From Mactromeris polynyma (Eukaryota > Mollusca > Bivalvia > Venerida > Mactridae): a DNA stretch of 64,000 bases. The DNA is taken from assembly GCA_032209605.1 (NCBI GenBank), contig JASFXZ010000016.1, positions 1,612,001 to 1,676,000 of the forward strand, read 5' to 3'. The position numbers were made by a program, and so were the translations under genes. Below are positions 53,101 to 60,940 of this stretch, piece after piece; the first letter of the stretch is position 1; every line of letters starts with the position of its first letter. Below the pieces are notes generated by a model, which did not search any database, had not been told where the DNA came from, and saw nothing but the letters and a program-made list of their open reading frames with translations.

Positions 53101-56100
53101 AAACTGAATTCTTTAAATCTTATCTTTCTCAACGTCTTTGTATTGAAAGAATGATAAGCAACTCAAAAAGATAAACTACAGGTATTTCAAACAAAATGTA
53201 AATATGTTATACGATAAATAAACGCAAAAACAAAAAAGTGGATACAAGTAAAATAACCACATTACCCGTTTTTGTAAACACCTGTACTTGGTCAACACAA
53301 TGTGTCATTTTAGCAGACGGCTGTATATTTTGAACAGACGGCACAACCGTCATACTGAGGGTAGAAGTTTCGCTGGTGTTGTTACTTGCATACTTCAAGC
53401 CTGATATCTGTATGACCTAACGAATAAAACAGATCTCAGCTAAACATTAAAAGTAAATCATTGCTGTTCATGACATTATAATGAGAAAAAACTCCCATCC
53501 AAACAAAAAAAGGCACGGCGTCGTGAACTAAGTAGAACTTCGAACAGTTTTGACTCGAACACGGTAGATACCTCGAAAGGTTCGTAGTTCCCGCCGAAAT
53601 CCCTTCTTTTATCATTTAACCTAACAGTAGATCACTCGAACGCAGATAGGTCGAACACTTGAACATGATTTGCAGCCCCTCGCCAACATTTTATTCATTT
53701 TGGACCCACAGATAAGTCGAACAATACAGTACTTAACACCTTTGATTGATCAGTTGAAATCCCTTTGTTTGTTAAAGGTAAGATTGGCGACACATTTCAT
53801 TCACACGTCGTATTAACTATTTGACTGCTGTACTGTATACATGTAATTATGACAAACAATCGTTTTAAGTTTTTTTCATTCGTTTATTGGCAAATCGGCT
53901 TTATTTAACTTTTGTCCATTGACAATGTGTTCTGGCAGACTCACAATTTATGTGGAACATTCAAAACACAAGAAAAAATAGTCTATCACATGGAATTTGT
54001 TTAGATATTTTTTTTTAAATGAGCATTTTCATATTACAGACATACTAAAACAAAAAGAGTAACGTAAGAAAGAATACACAAAAAATATCATGATAATTCT
54101 ATACATCTCTGGAAGAAATAATTTGCAATTTAACTGGTTATATATTTTTTTTTCAATGTATTTTTTCTGTTAATAAGACGACAGTTCGAGGTTTCAAAGA
54201 TTTACTGTAGGTTTGTTGGTGCAAATATTGAGATATTGTCTCACTTTATTTCTCACCCGCCAGGCGTCAAGGCATGGAACATTTATTATGAATTAATTTA
54301 AAGGATGTTAACCCGATTAGAGATATTAAGTTCACAGAAGAGTATGTTTAATACATCCTCGGTACCCAGACTATCCATAACATATATGATACCCTGGGCA
54401 AACTGACTGTAGAACTCTCGTACTAATAATGAATGAGGTGTAATCCTGCCACTTGACACACACGCATATACGGAAATTGCCGAGGAGTTACAAAAGAAAT
54501 CGCGGTTTTTTGCGATCCATTGAGATCGCGGTTTTCAAATCGTGTTATGCAGGACAGCAATATCTCTTCAAAAAGGAGATTCATTCGTTTTTTGTTATCG
54601 TCCATTTCATTGGTCGAGAATGCTAATGAATATTCATGCATTACAAAGTTTTGCTAGCCAATTTGCCCAGGGTAGCACACATGTTATGGCTACCGAGGAT
54701 GGTCTTAATAAGGGAGCTACCATTTGTTTCCATTTGGAATGGACAACAATGACTCGCATGTAAGAGAATAGAATGGAAACGATACGCAATAGCTTCAACC
54801 AACAGGAACATTTGTGATAAACTGTTGAGGAGGACCACAGAGGGCGTACATGTACAAAAGCGGAAACATTAATGCGGCAGTCTCTTAGATTTTTGGCCCA
54901 AATGCAAAACAATTATCGGTTAACATTGAGACGGCCAATTCTCTTAAGGAAAACAATAATATACATTTATTTATAAATATTATTGTATCGGAAATCATAT
55001 TTGCTGTATTAAATTTGTGAAACTCAGACATTTTTGTACATCTAGTCTTGGTGACCATATTATCGTTTTTGCAATATTTTTTCTTTTGTAGTAACCTTCA
55101 AATGTCCCTACATGCATTTTTTCTAAAATAGTATAAGTTTATATAATGGCGCTTCTAAGGTGACTGTGATAAAACTAGACAAATCCGTTAGCGTAAAAAC
55201 ATGTAAAATCTGATATTGTATTTACGACCGAGGGAAATGTACAAAGTATTGCATTTTTCAGGAGTTCTTCATATAATTAGAGATCTCTTCAAATAATGTG
55301 AGGCCTTTTCAAATAATTTGAGACCTCCCCAAATGAATTGAAAATATCTTCAATGGTTTTGAAGAGTTCTTTAATCATTTGTTGATAATATTATATAATT
55401 ATTGCTAGCAATAATTCATTGGGTGCTCTCCCAAATTGAATGAGAGAGCTCTTCAAATCAATCGAAGAGAGCTCTAATTCAATAAATGAGGACAACAATT
55501 GATTTGTAGATAGATCCAATTCTATAAATGATTTTCTTAATTCAACTGTTGAGAACATTAATTTGGCTTAATTTTGAAGAAAAAAACGTAAAAGTTGATT
55601 GATTTGGAGATATCTCCAATTGAATTGGAGAGGTCCCTTATTGATTTGGAGAAAGCTCTATTTCAATTGAAGAGCTCTTTAATTGAGTTGATTTGGAGAT
55701 ATCTTCAATTAAATTCGTAAACAACAAGTCATATTGTTCTACACTTCAAGTAATCGAAATATACAATAAAATGGTAAATTGCAGTGTTAATACAAAGCAA
55801 TGAATAAGCGAATTTTCAGATCCACAACTGTCGTACTTCGCCCATTTAATTTATATTGTTACAGTACGTAAATATTACACTTTTTGTAGGCAAGTACTAT
55901 CAAATAACAACGGTTTACCTGTATAGGTGTTGACGCCTGTATGTGGCTAACCATACCCTTGTCAAGTCTTCTTGATACAGTTTGGTTGGGGTATTTCAAG
56001 ATAAATGTTTGGAAGCCAGACATTGATACCTTAACGTTGTAATGCGATCCTGTGATTTTCAATATGTCACCATACCCATTGTCCCCGAGCGTTGCTACCA

Positions 56101-59038
56101 CATGCTCGGTACCCCAAAGCCATGTGGGGAATAACTGTTCCATCGTGTGAGCTATAACGTTTTCAGCGACTATACTTCGTGAACCAGCGAACACGGAGAT
56201 TGGTTTGAAACTGAAAATATGTGTACCGGTCAGGTCGGATGTGGTTTCAATTTGAAAGGAATCATATTGCTTCAGTGTGACCATTGTAGTTGTCGTTGTA
56301 TGGAAGAAATTCTTCCCTTTACAGAAAACCACATCTTCAACGTGCTTCGGTACTTCTATAGACACGGATGTATCGTCTTCTAAAGCAGCAACCGCAATTT
56401 GGCAATAACCACCTGTGTCACAAAATGTCGAAACCCAATAATCGTATGCTTTAAACGGTGAATCGCTTCTATTCATACTTTGAATTGGAATTCCAAGAAA
56501 ACCTTCAACGTAACCATTCGTCCTTGCAAACACTTGTAGACTGAAGGGCATCTCAGCGTCGATGATTAATGTCTTGTTACTGTATTCGGATCCGTTTAAA
56601 GCCCTTGTTTCATTGTAAGTCACGGTTACAACACCATTGGCAGGAACAGCCTCGATAGTTATCTCACCCTCGACACCTACAAACATTTACAAAGGGATGA
56701 GAAGTTACAATTAATTTCCTGTATGCATCATGTGAAGGTGAACACATCTTAGATAAATTAAAAATCAACACTTAATCGTTTCTTTGTATATTTGAAGCAT
56801 TGCAAAGGCTGTAACTCTTCACATAAAGAAAACTTAACAACTTAATTAGTAATAATTAGATACGGATCATGTACTATGAAAATCATAGTATGTGTACATG
56901 TTCTATAAAAAAAATTAGTATTCATAGATGTTCCATGAAAATCTTAATATGCGTTCATCTTCTATGAAATTATATGTATGCGTACATGTACTATGAAAAT
57001 CTTAGTTTGCGTACATGTTCTATGAAAATCTTAGTATGCGTACATGTTCTACGAAATTCTTAGAATGCGTACATGTTCTATGAAAATCTTAGTATTCATA
57101 CATGTTCTATGTAAATTTTAGTATGCGTACTTGTTCTATGAAAATCTTAGTATGCGCTCATGTCCTATGAAAATCTTAGTATGCGTACATGTTCTATGAA
57201 AAACTCAGTATGCGTACATGTTCTATACAAATCTTAGTATGCGTACATGTTCTATGAAAAAAATGGAATGCGAACATGTTCTATGAAAATCTTTACATTT
57301 CTTTGACAATGTAACTTTTAAGCATTTTTTATCTCGGTATAGGTATGACATCGTAGTTTTATTTTGTCGTTTACGGGAGCGAGAATACACTCGTGCGTGA
57401 ATCTAAACCAGCTGTGTGATTTACTTCCAGTCTTTTAAGACACAGGCACGGTCCTCTCATCCATTAAAAGCACGAAAAAACACACGACCTATTTTGAAAA
57501 TGAATGGACAGAGGTAATGCGTTCTCTGTTAATAAAACAGCACTATAGCTGGAATGGTTGGACAAGTTATTGGAGCAGTTGAAGTAAATTTTGAATTTTG
57601 CTCATCGCAATAAGCACATAAAATTAGCATGAACATTTCAAACAAGTTCTAGTTTTGCTTTCAATTTGGTTTAAGGAAACACTAACGGAGAACTTGTATC
57701 AATCACTCTGCATGACTGTGTCAAGGGTTACTAACGGTACTCGCGTAAAAAAATTAGGGATAGTGAAGTTCGTGATGATACTACGCTCAGCGGGACTCGA
57801 ACCAAGAACTGAAAACAAAGCTACTACAAAATGTCCAAAAGCAATGTAGATCAATCGACTACCATTTTAGATTTACCTGATATGTTGACTTCAGCCTGCC
57901 CTTCAACTCCACCGGTAAGAACTAAGTCGTACTGTATATCGTCATTTAACGTTTCATTCTGTATTCTTTGCCCTAGGAGTGCCACAACGTACGTAGTTCT
58001 ATTTTCTGTCAGAATAAATACATTTAAACCTATTTATTTTACATCGATTTTGAAACAAGTCGTTACAACGTATATATATCTCACTAGACGACTGCTTCCG
58101 CTGTTTCTTACCTGTAATTGCGCCTAAATTATAAATTATATTGTGCAGTTGTGAAATGGCTCGAGCTCTTGACCTCCGAACCAGTAGTCCGGCGTTTTAC
58201 CCCCTCTCCATCACGCCTCGTCAAGTGTCATACTACAACACTTAGTGTATTTTTACTATTTTGCCCATGTAAATGATGGAAAAGGGAAGTTATGATGATA
58301 TCAAATTGAAATAAAAGTAATTAATTAGTATTATTCCATAAAGGCAAACGCACCGCATTACAATTGACCATGTCGTTTTTTTAGTTGCACCAAATGCGTA
58401 ATAAGCCATCTGTACGTAAGCTTTTTAAAAAGGTACTGAATAATTCCATGAACTTATATTAATAATATTAGTGATAGTAATGCCTACTATTACCATATAT
58501 GTGGGTATACATACGAAATCAGGGAATGTATTAAAATGGCTAATTTTCACGTCGCGTACTTTGTGTACTTGGACCCACTGTAGCGTCAGATATATTACAA
58601 ACTTCGCGATCACAGTTAGGATAAAGGTTATTATGGATGGATTCTAGACACTTGGTTCCTGAAAACGTCACTGCTGTGTAACAGTCTCAGATCGTCATAC
58701 GGTGTTTTGCGGCAAGCATATTCTGAATTCAAAAGATTAGGCTGTTGTTGTCCTTGAAGTTTGACACCGTTTTTCAGCAACATTTCGTCATGTAAGACGG
58801 TCAATTGTCTGTATAAGACAGCAAAGGGGGACAACTAACTTTCAAATGTTACATATTCAATTAAATTATCACGGAGAACATAAGCCTTATTAGGGGTAAG
58901 ACCTCAAGAATGACTGTAGAGTACTCAACCAACATTGACATGCAAGGGTCTAGATGTAGGACAATAGTACTAACCGTATGAAGCTTGAATCTGGACTAGT
59001 ATTTGTAAACAAACCAACACAATGGCTGAAATGGTAAT
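34910..59038 (-). CDS. Multi-domain IgGFc-binding/FAMeT/ShK single-pass membrane protein, 15 coding exons (initiator exon not found)
   Basis: Exons, 5' to 3': 59038-58975, 58005-57877, 56676-55919, 53416-53266, 49553-49411, 47129-47072, 45096-44841, 44074-43872, 43459-43421, 41233-41120, 40364-39190, 38954-38837, 37715-37665, 35674-35481, 35122-34910. Every intron starts GT and ends AG, all phases agree, and the sum is 3666 nt (1221 codons plus stop). Residues are numbered from the first codon found: 1-21 hydrophobic signal; 22-434 first IgGFc-binding-type domain and its tail; 435-587 FAMeT-like; 600-638 ShK; 639-1030 second IgGFc-type domain; 1031-1086 Asp-rich thrombospondin type-3-like; 1087-1151 Cys-rich then helical; about 1176-1196 transmembrane; about 25-residue tail. 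Known of the families: IgGFc-binding domains occur in mucus and cell-surface proteins, and ShK domains are small disulfide modules. Inferred role: surface adhesion or recognition. The Met exon is missing. Exon boundaries are manual and could shift at weak sites (44841, 41120, 39190). Confidence 0.8.
35481..35674 (-). CDS. Receptor gene exon: Cys-rich stalk and helix
   Basis: Acceptor TTCATAG, donor AAG|gtaaac, phase 1 to 0. It encodes a compact cysteine cluster (YQCWTDCQCKCSW) followed by a charged helical stretch (LTIEELANTLADKNAQMQNE), probably the juxtamembrane stalk. Confidence 0.8.
35675..37664. other. Receptor intron, no other feature
   Basis: AT-rich intron. A stretch around 36290-36320 (ATGCAAGACATTTGATTATA) recurs inverted at 36465-36490, giving a loose ~170-bp hairpin-like arrangement. 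No exon seen. Confidence 0.45.
37665..37715 (-). CDS. Receptor gene micro-exon, second Asp-rich turn
   Basis: 51 bp, acceptor CGTTTCAG, donor CAA-G|gtgagg, phase 1 to 1. It encodes DTDLDGAFGEDCKISIQ and continues the acidic calcium-binding-like pattern of the preceding exon. Confidence 0.75.
38489..38507. promoter_or_regulatory. Two CRE-type palindromes (TGACGTCA x2)
   Basis: TGACGTCA at 38489-38496 and 38500-38507, separated by 3 bp, in the intron between the two Asp-rich exons. This is the consensus site for CREB/ATF proteins. Function is inferred only. Confidence 0.35.
38837..38954 (-). CDS. Receptor gene exon: thrombospondin type-3-like Asp-rich segment
   Basis: Acceptor ATTCTAG, donor CAA-G|gtaaca, phase 0 to 1. 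It encodes TCEISTDTDGDNIDGDCD followed by EEDC. The alternating Asp/Gly/Asn with flanking cysteines is the calcium-binding pattern of thrombospondin type-3 repeats. Confidence 0.8.
39190..40364 (-). CDS. Receptor gene exon: complete second IgGFc-binding domain
   Basis: A single 1175-bp exon (391 codons), acceptor GAATTTTAG, donor GAT|gtatgt, phase 1 to 0. It starts SSDSYGRKFLVKTP, the usual 'GreFvv' entry. Internal hallmarks are YSGTVFNFNKPVGVYCGTSS, then DGFNQMLPTNSWSKEYYVP. Unlike the first copy, which is spread over several exons, this copy is intronless. Reading past the donor adds 17 codons to a TAG, so the donor choice is moderately certain. Confidence 0.85.
41120..41233 (-). CDS. Receptor gene exon: ShK-type six-cysteine domain
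   Basis: Acceptor AATTTCAG, phase 1 start. It encodes WRCFDRWSNCSMYGTNFC, then YCSKYCAK and the first base of the last Cys codon. The Cys spacing and closing CxxxCxxC are those of ShK-type modules, a widespread extracellular fold also found in non-toxin proteins. Donor T|gtaact (phase 1) joins GT of the next exon and restores the last cysteine. Without splicing the frame runs about ten more codons to a stop. Confidence 0.75.
41700..42175 (+). pseudogene. Tc1-like transposase N-terminal fragment
   Basis: The frame at 41901-42170 includes MPRIDIEMRGRAVGLIQAGV then VSRLLHVLTSTISRLWAKNQ and TGKV, the paired helix-turn-helix start of Tc1-type transposases. The remainder of the enzyme is missing; after LTHLRHY the frame runs into a stop. 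It lies in the intron between the ShK exon and the 39-bp exon. Upstream CGCACGGGCCTTTCAGACGA may belong to the element. Confidence 0.7.
42835..43180 (-). repeat. Dispersed repeat, inverse partner of 27440-27720, with a partial direct second copy
   Basis: ATATTTGCCTCCCTTGTTCT, CATGTGGGCATTTGGCTCAG and AAGTGGTTGTCACATGCAAG match 27440-27720 in reverse. A partial, direct copy follows at 43100-43170 (GCCTATCAAATTGGCCGACA.. GAGGTAGGTAAATATTGT). Inside a receptor-gene intron. Confidence 0.5.
43421..43459 (-). CDS. Receptor gene micro-exon
   Basis: A 39-bp exon, acceptor TTCTTCAG, donor GAAGAAA|gtaagt (near-consensus), phase 1 to 1. It encodes DFEHPAGCDLYEE, joining the FAMeT-like Trp to the ShK exon through A|GG (Arg). 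Confidence 0.65.
43872..44074 (-). CDS. Receptor gene exon: second half of FAMeT-like domain
   Basis: Acceptor TATTCCAG, donor TGG-G|gtaagc, phase 2 to 1; the other two phases hit stops. It encodes INNGDELNCTVDMAFFWFWQ, SSTDICMGFG and ending NIMGLFADASFNW. The 'FWxxW...i.vG.G...v...g.s...W' order matches the C-terminal strands of FAMeT-like domains. Similarity is by pattern only. Confidence 0.7.
44841..45096 (-). CDS. Receptor gene exon: first half of FAMeT-like domain
   Basis: Acceptor GTTTCAG, phase 1 start. It encodes DGGSSTVTFDPS, then HILKLRIKFCGEAVLQFF and LLVRITYGEITVSQC. This beta-rich pattern resembles the N-terminal half of the farnesoic acid O-methyltransferase-like (Methyltransf_FA) domain. 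I chose the donor AAC|gtatga (phase 2), because it alone joins in frame to the next exon, giving SDKKT-INNGDELNC. An upstream gtattt donor at 44859 would need an extra exon. Confidence 0.7.
45279..45610. repeat. 27-bp minisatellite in receptor intron
   Basis: About 12 units of 27 bp, e.g. GAAAATCACCACCG(G/A)TATTTGAAGTGA, with CATCCTT and GTCTGAAAAT variants alternating in a two-unit pattern. A 109-codon minus-strand frame with 9-residue period is a by-product (27 is a multiple of 3). Confidence 0.92.
45620..47070. other. Receptor intron, no exon seen
   Basis: AT-rich. A slightly GC-richer patch (46120-46235) contains CTACGACAGCTTCGGACTTC and repeated TTACGACA blocks. The frame at 46462-46674 is not convincing. 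Confidence 0.4.
47072..47129 (-). CDS. Receptor gene small exon
   Basis: 58 bp, acceptor GATTTCAG, donor TAT-G|gtaaat, phase 0 to 1. It encodes SINGTEKLMPAPITEGTCY. The motif 'ekLMPaPiTeGtCY' resembles linkers between extracellular domains in molluscan proteins of this kind. The split codon G|AC gives Asp at the start of the next domain. Confidence 0.65.
47535..47605 (+). mobile_element. tRNA-like SINE head
   Basis: CACGGTTGGTCCATC followed by the B-box-like AGCCCGGGTTTGAATCTCGG. It is inside an intron of the receptor gene. No intact tRNA fold apparent. Confidence 0.35.
48370..48402. promoter_or_regulatory. Two CRE-type palindromes
   Basis: TGACGTCA at 48370-48377 and 48395-48402, with a third at 48703-48710 just after CTCTATAAA, in an intron of the receptor gene. 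Could mark an internal enhancer or alternative promoter. Inference only. Confidence 0.35.
49411..49553 (-). CDS. Receptor gene exon: end of first IgGFc domain
   Basis: Acceptor TTCGCAG, donor ACG|gtaata, phase 1 to 0. It encodes GADGVDVKYSKYKIGNVSG, a paired-Cys stretch (SCTDC), and MPASYFFDT. The phases match both neighbours. Family assignment of this piece rests mainly on context. Confidence 0.65.
50235..52265. repeat. Poly-C minisatellite in receptor intron (~55-60 bp units)
   Basis: About 35 units, each with a conserved core GGCGATATACGAGCTG..TTT, then ATCGATTGTTCGCTTTG, followed by a variable C-rich spacer of 4-20 C (interrupted as CCCGCCCCT or pure). Higher-order copies exist: the variant AATAGACAATATACGAGCTG recurs at about 51699 and 52154 (455 bp apart). 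Many frames on both strands (up to 202 codons) are by-products. The C/G runs are candidate i-motif/G-quadruplex sequences. Confidence 0.95.
52830..53175 (+). pseudogene. LINE 3' fragment (reverse-transcriptase C-terminal zinc-knuckle region)
   Basis: The frame 52841-53035 includes CDFCLMLPETQKQLFWEYQI then VQQFWLNLQEFL, matching the CxxC..PE(T/S)..HLFw.C..v..FW pattern of the C-terminal zf-RVT region of non-LTR retrotransposons, with His and last Cys lost. After a frameshift, KFLLMLAKYF and CIERMI continue it to about 53172. Truncated relic within an intron, on the strand opposite the host gene. Confidence 0.75.
53266..53416 (-). CDS. Receptor gene exon: distal part of first IgGFc domain
   Basis: Acceptor TTCGTTAG, donor ACG-G|gtaatg, phase 0 to 1. 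It encodes VIQISGLKYASNN followed by SMTVVPSVQNIQPSA, which resembles the 'DPsmtlvPpveqy' strand that follows the core in this family. This fits directly after the preceding exon's STPIQ ending. Confidence 0.8.
53500..53780. mobile_element. Possible decayed pogo-type fragment
   Basis: Repeated CTCGAAC, GATAGGTCGAACA and CCACAGATAAGTCGAAC text resembles pogo-family ends, and GACAGTTCGAGGTTTC sits at 54180. No intact terminal repeats found. Confidence 0.25.
53780..55260. other. Receptor intron, no exon seen
   Basis: AT-rich intron DNA. The overlapping short frames at 54423-54912 on both strands have no recognisable domain. Confidence 0.4.
55265..55725. repeat. Self-complementary modular repeat (AATTGAAGAGCTCTTCAATT-type)
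   Basis: Many short, imperfect modules alternate AATTGAAGAG / CTCTTCAATT, TTGGAGATATCTCCAAT and GAGAGCTC, e.g. GATTTGGAGATATCTCCAAT at 55607 and TCAATTGAAGAGCTCTTTAA at 55664. Each module is nearly palindromic around GATATC, GAGCTC or AATT. Adjacent to the 3' side of the exon 55919-56676. Confidence 0.75.
55919..56676 (-). CDS. Receptor gene exon: core of first IgGFc-binding domain
   Basis: A 758-bp open exon, acceptor TTTGTAG, donor CAG|gtaaac, phase 1 to 0. Family hallmarks visible are the GTHIFSFKPISVFAGSRS block (the 'IsgsKPvaVfsG' signature), then HTMEQLFPTWLWGTEHVV (the 'HlvEQlpP...WG' signature), and a closing ASTPIQ. Predicted extracellular, with several N-glycosylation sequons. Confidence 0.85.
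56930..57295. repeat. 29-bp minisatellite in receptor intron
   Basis: About 12-13 units of TATGAAAATCTTAGTATGCG plus TACATGTTC (29 bp) with point variants (ATTCATACATG, GCGCTCATGTC). Confidence 0.92.
57700..57870 (-). mobile_element. tRNA-derived SINE copy next to a splice donor
   Basis: GGGTTACTAACGGTACTCGC, then GTGAAGTTCGTGATGATACT and GCGGGACTCGAACC. It ends within a few bases of the donor of the exon 57877-58005. A separate minus-strand tRNA-like head (GTGATGGAGAGGGGGTAAAA with CTGGTTCGGAGGTC) lies at about 58158-58215. Confidence 0.4.
57877..58005 (-). CDS. Receptor gene exon: N-terminus of first IgGFc-type domain
   Basis: Acceptor CTGACAG, donor TCA-G|gtaaat, phase 1 to 1. It encodes a segment starting ENRTTYVVALLGQ and ending AEVNIS, matching the usual opening strands of IgGFc-binding N-terminal domains. 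The split codon G|GT continues into the next exon without a break. Confidence 0.75.
58975..59038 (-). CDS. Receptor gene exon 1 found: signal segment
   Basis: Follows a TTTTCAG acceptor and ends TAC-G before gttagt (phase 1). It encodes a hydrophobic run beginning ITISAIVLVCLQILVQIQAS, which reads as a signal-peptide core. There is no in-frame ATG directly upstream, so the initiator must lie in an earlier exon or the start is elsewhere. The split codon G|AA joins to the next exon. Confidence 0.6.
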
Positions 59039-59057
59039 CTGAAAATAGATATGAATG

Positions 59058-59228
59058 TATAGTAAAACTTCAGTAATGCGGCCACTCTTGAGACCATTGA
59101 AAACTGGTCTTATTATTGACGTGGGCTTAATATTGAGGTTGAATAAAGAGCAAAATACAGAAAATTGTGTTCCTAATTTTGCGGTGGTCTCAATAATGAG
59201 GTGGCCTTTAAGTGAGGTTTTGCTGTAT
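59058..59228 (+). mobile_element. Pogo/Tigger-like MITE next to the signal-peptide exon
   Basis: Begins TATAGTAAAACTTCAGTAAT and ends GAGGTTTTGCTGTA, with the family's inner text. It lies only about 20 bp upstream of the acceptor of the exon at 58975-59038. Confidence 0.7.
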
Positions 59229-59229
59229 A

Positions 59230-59795
59230 TATAAACGGTTTTATTCTTTTCAGATTTTTTCTATTTCAACTAAAGACAAGAACGATGAATTACATGTTTG
59301 AAAATTTAGATTATGATTTTAGTATTTTGAAACTTTGATTCGATATTAAAAACGAATCTTAAGATAAATGATAATCTGATCATAGTTCAATGTTCATATT
59401 TTCAATTATTTTGTGAACATAGTTGTGATATGATATTAGGTCAATGTTTGTCTGCATTTCGATTTTTCATGCTAACTGGAAGAGATATAGCGAGACTGTG
59501 CTGACTCTTTGATAAGCCTACTTAGTGGAATGCACAGGGTATTGTCACGAGTTCTCTCCCTTTATATACTTATATTATGGGAGACATACAGGGAGAGAAC
59601 TCTATAAGGGATAAAGTGAATGAACTCAAGACAATCTCCTGTGGTAGAATGAATCAAAGTAGATACTGGTAGCAAGATAATGCTCACTATACCATTGAAT
59701 ATTGTTGTATCTGTACGAATAATGTTTTCCATGTCGTGTTAAGTACAAGACGCGTGTATTGACTGAGGGTTACAGTCGCACATTCAGTAACCACA
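59230..59795. other. 5' region of receptor gene; contains a hairpin
   Basis: Upstream of the first exon found. AGTTCTCTCCCT (59550-59561) and AGGGAGAGAACT (59590-59601) form an inverted repeat with a ~28-bp loop. The initiator exon or promoter may lie here, but no ATG exon could be assigned. Confidence 0.4.
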
Positions 59796-60940
59796 CACGA
59801 CGCATGGTCTTCTTTTTTTGGCGAAATTAAAACGGTCAGTTTCTTATAAACGGTTTTTGCACATAAATGTTTATTTTCAAAAGCGAACTTCTTACATCTA
59901 TGGACTTGAAGTTGACAAGTAAGGAGGCTTATCAGCGTTATTTTACGACATATATCTGGCGAGCATAATATCTTCAACTAATACAAAGAAATAAACATAT
60001 ACATGGTAAATATAGCACATACAATCTATGAAAATACCAGTCCAAGTATCACAAGAAACACACAAATTCAGAAAAAGCAATATCATATAGGTAGAATGAG
60101 CATGAACGAAGAGCTAAGCATATTTAGAGAGATATGACAAAATAGTAAGAAGTATTCTCAGTTATGATCCAAGTTTTACATGTAAACCACATATTTACGA
60201 AAACAGCAACATACTGTTAGAATGACCATATATAAATAACTTAGAATATAACAGTGATGCCGGTCAATTAACAGCATAACACAGAGCCAATTTCGCTTCG
60301 CATAGCTTACTTTACGCTACCTTAGTCAAACATCAAGATTACCTTATTCGAAAACGAAACATAAGGACACTAATGATGGAAAACTTATAGTATTCAGGAC
60401 CATCCTAACATCTCTGTTGGACGAGCGCACTTCTTTGTAATTTGTATTTAATTTGTTTTAATATTTACATTGAAAATGCGTTTCAGTTATACAGAACAGG
60501 AACTAACTCTATATTTGCTACATTCAAAATCCTTTGACGACATTCCGTACACGCTGAGTGACAGTCGCGAATGTCAACAAAATTAATGGAACCTCTCGAG
60601 TTCAAATTGGTGTTGTTTTCTAGGATTGCAAACATTTGTATTGTTTTCAAGAACAATATAGCACAATAGGAGAAATTAAGAATAACTATGCTTCCGAATA
60701 ATCCACGGTTCAACACAGAGTTGTTTGTCCCATTAGACGTTATCGGACTCGTAAATCAGAGAAAATGCAAGTTAAATTTGTGAATGCGTCGTGAATAATG
60801 TATACACTAATTTGTCCAAAATACAGAAATCTTACAATTCAATACTTAAAAGGTTGTCATTACACCTGGCCAAACATACAAAAACATACGAATCTTATGT
60901 GCGGAAATTCTTGCGAAATTTATTAACTTGTAACATTTGT

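Noticed and set aside
58631..58834. Minus-strand frame as a further 5' exon
   Set aside because: No matching splice sites or phase, and the signal exon at 58975 joins 58005 directly with correct phase.
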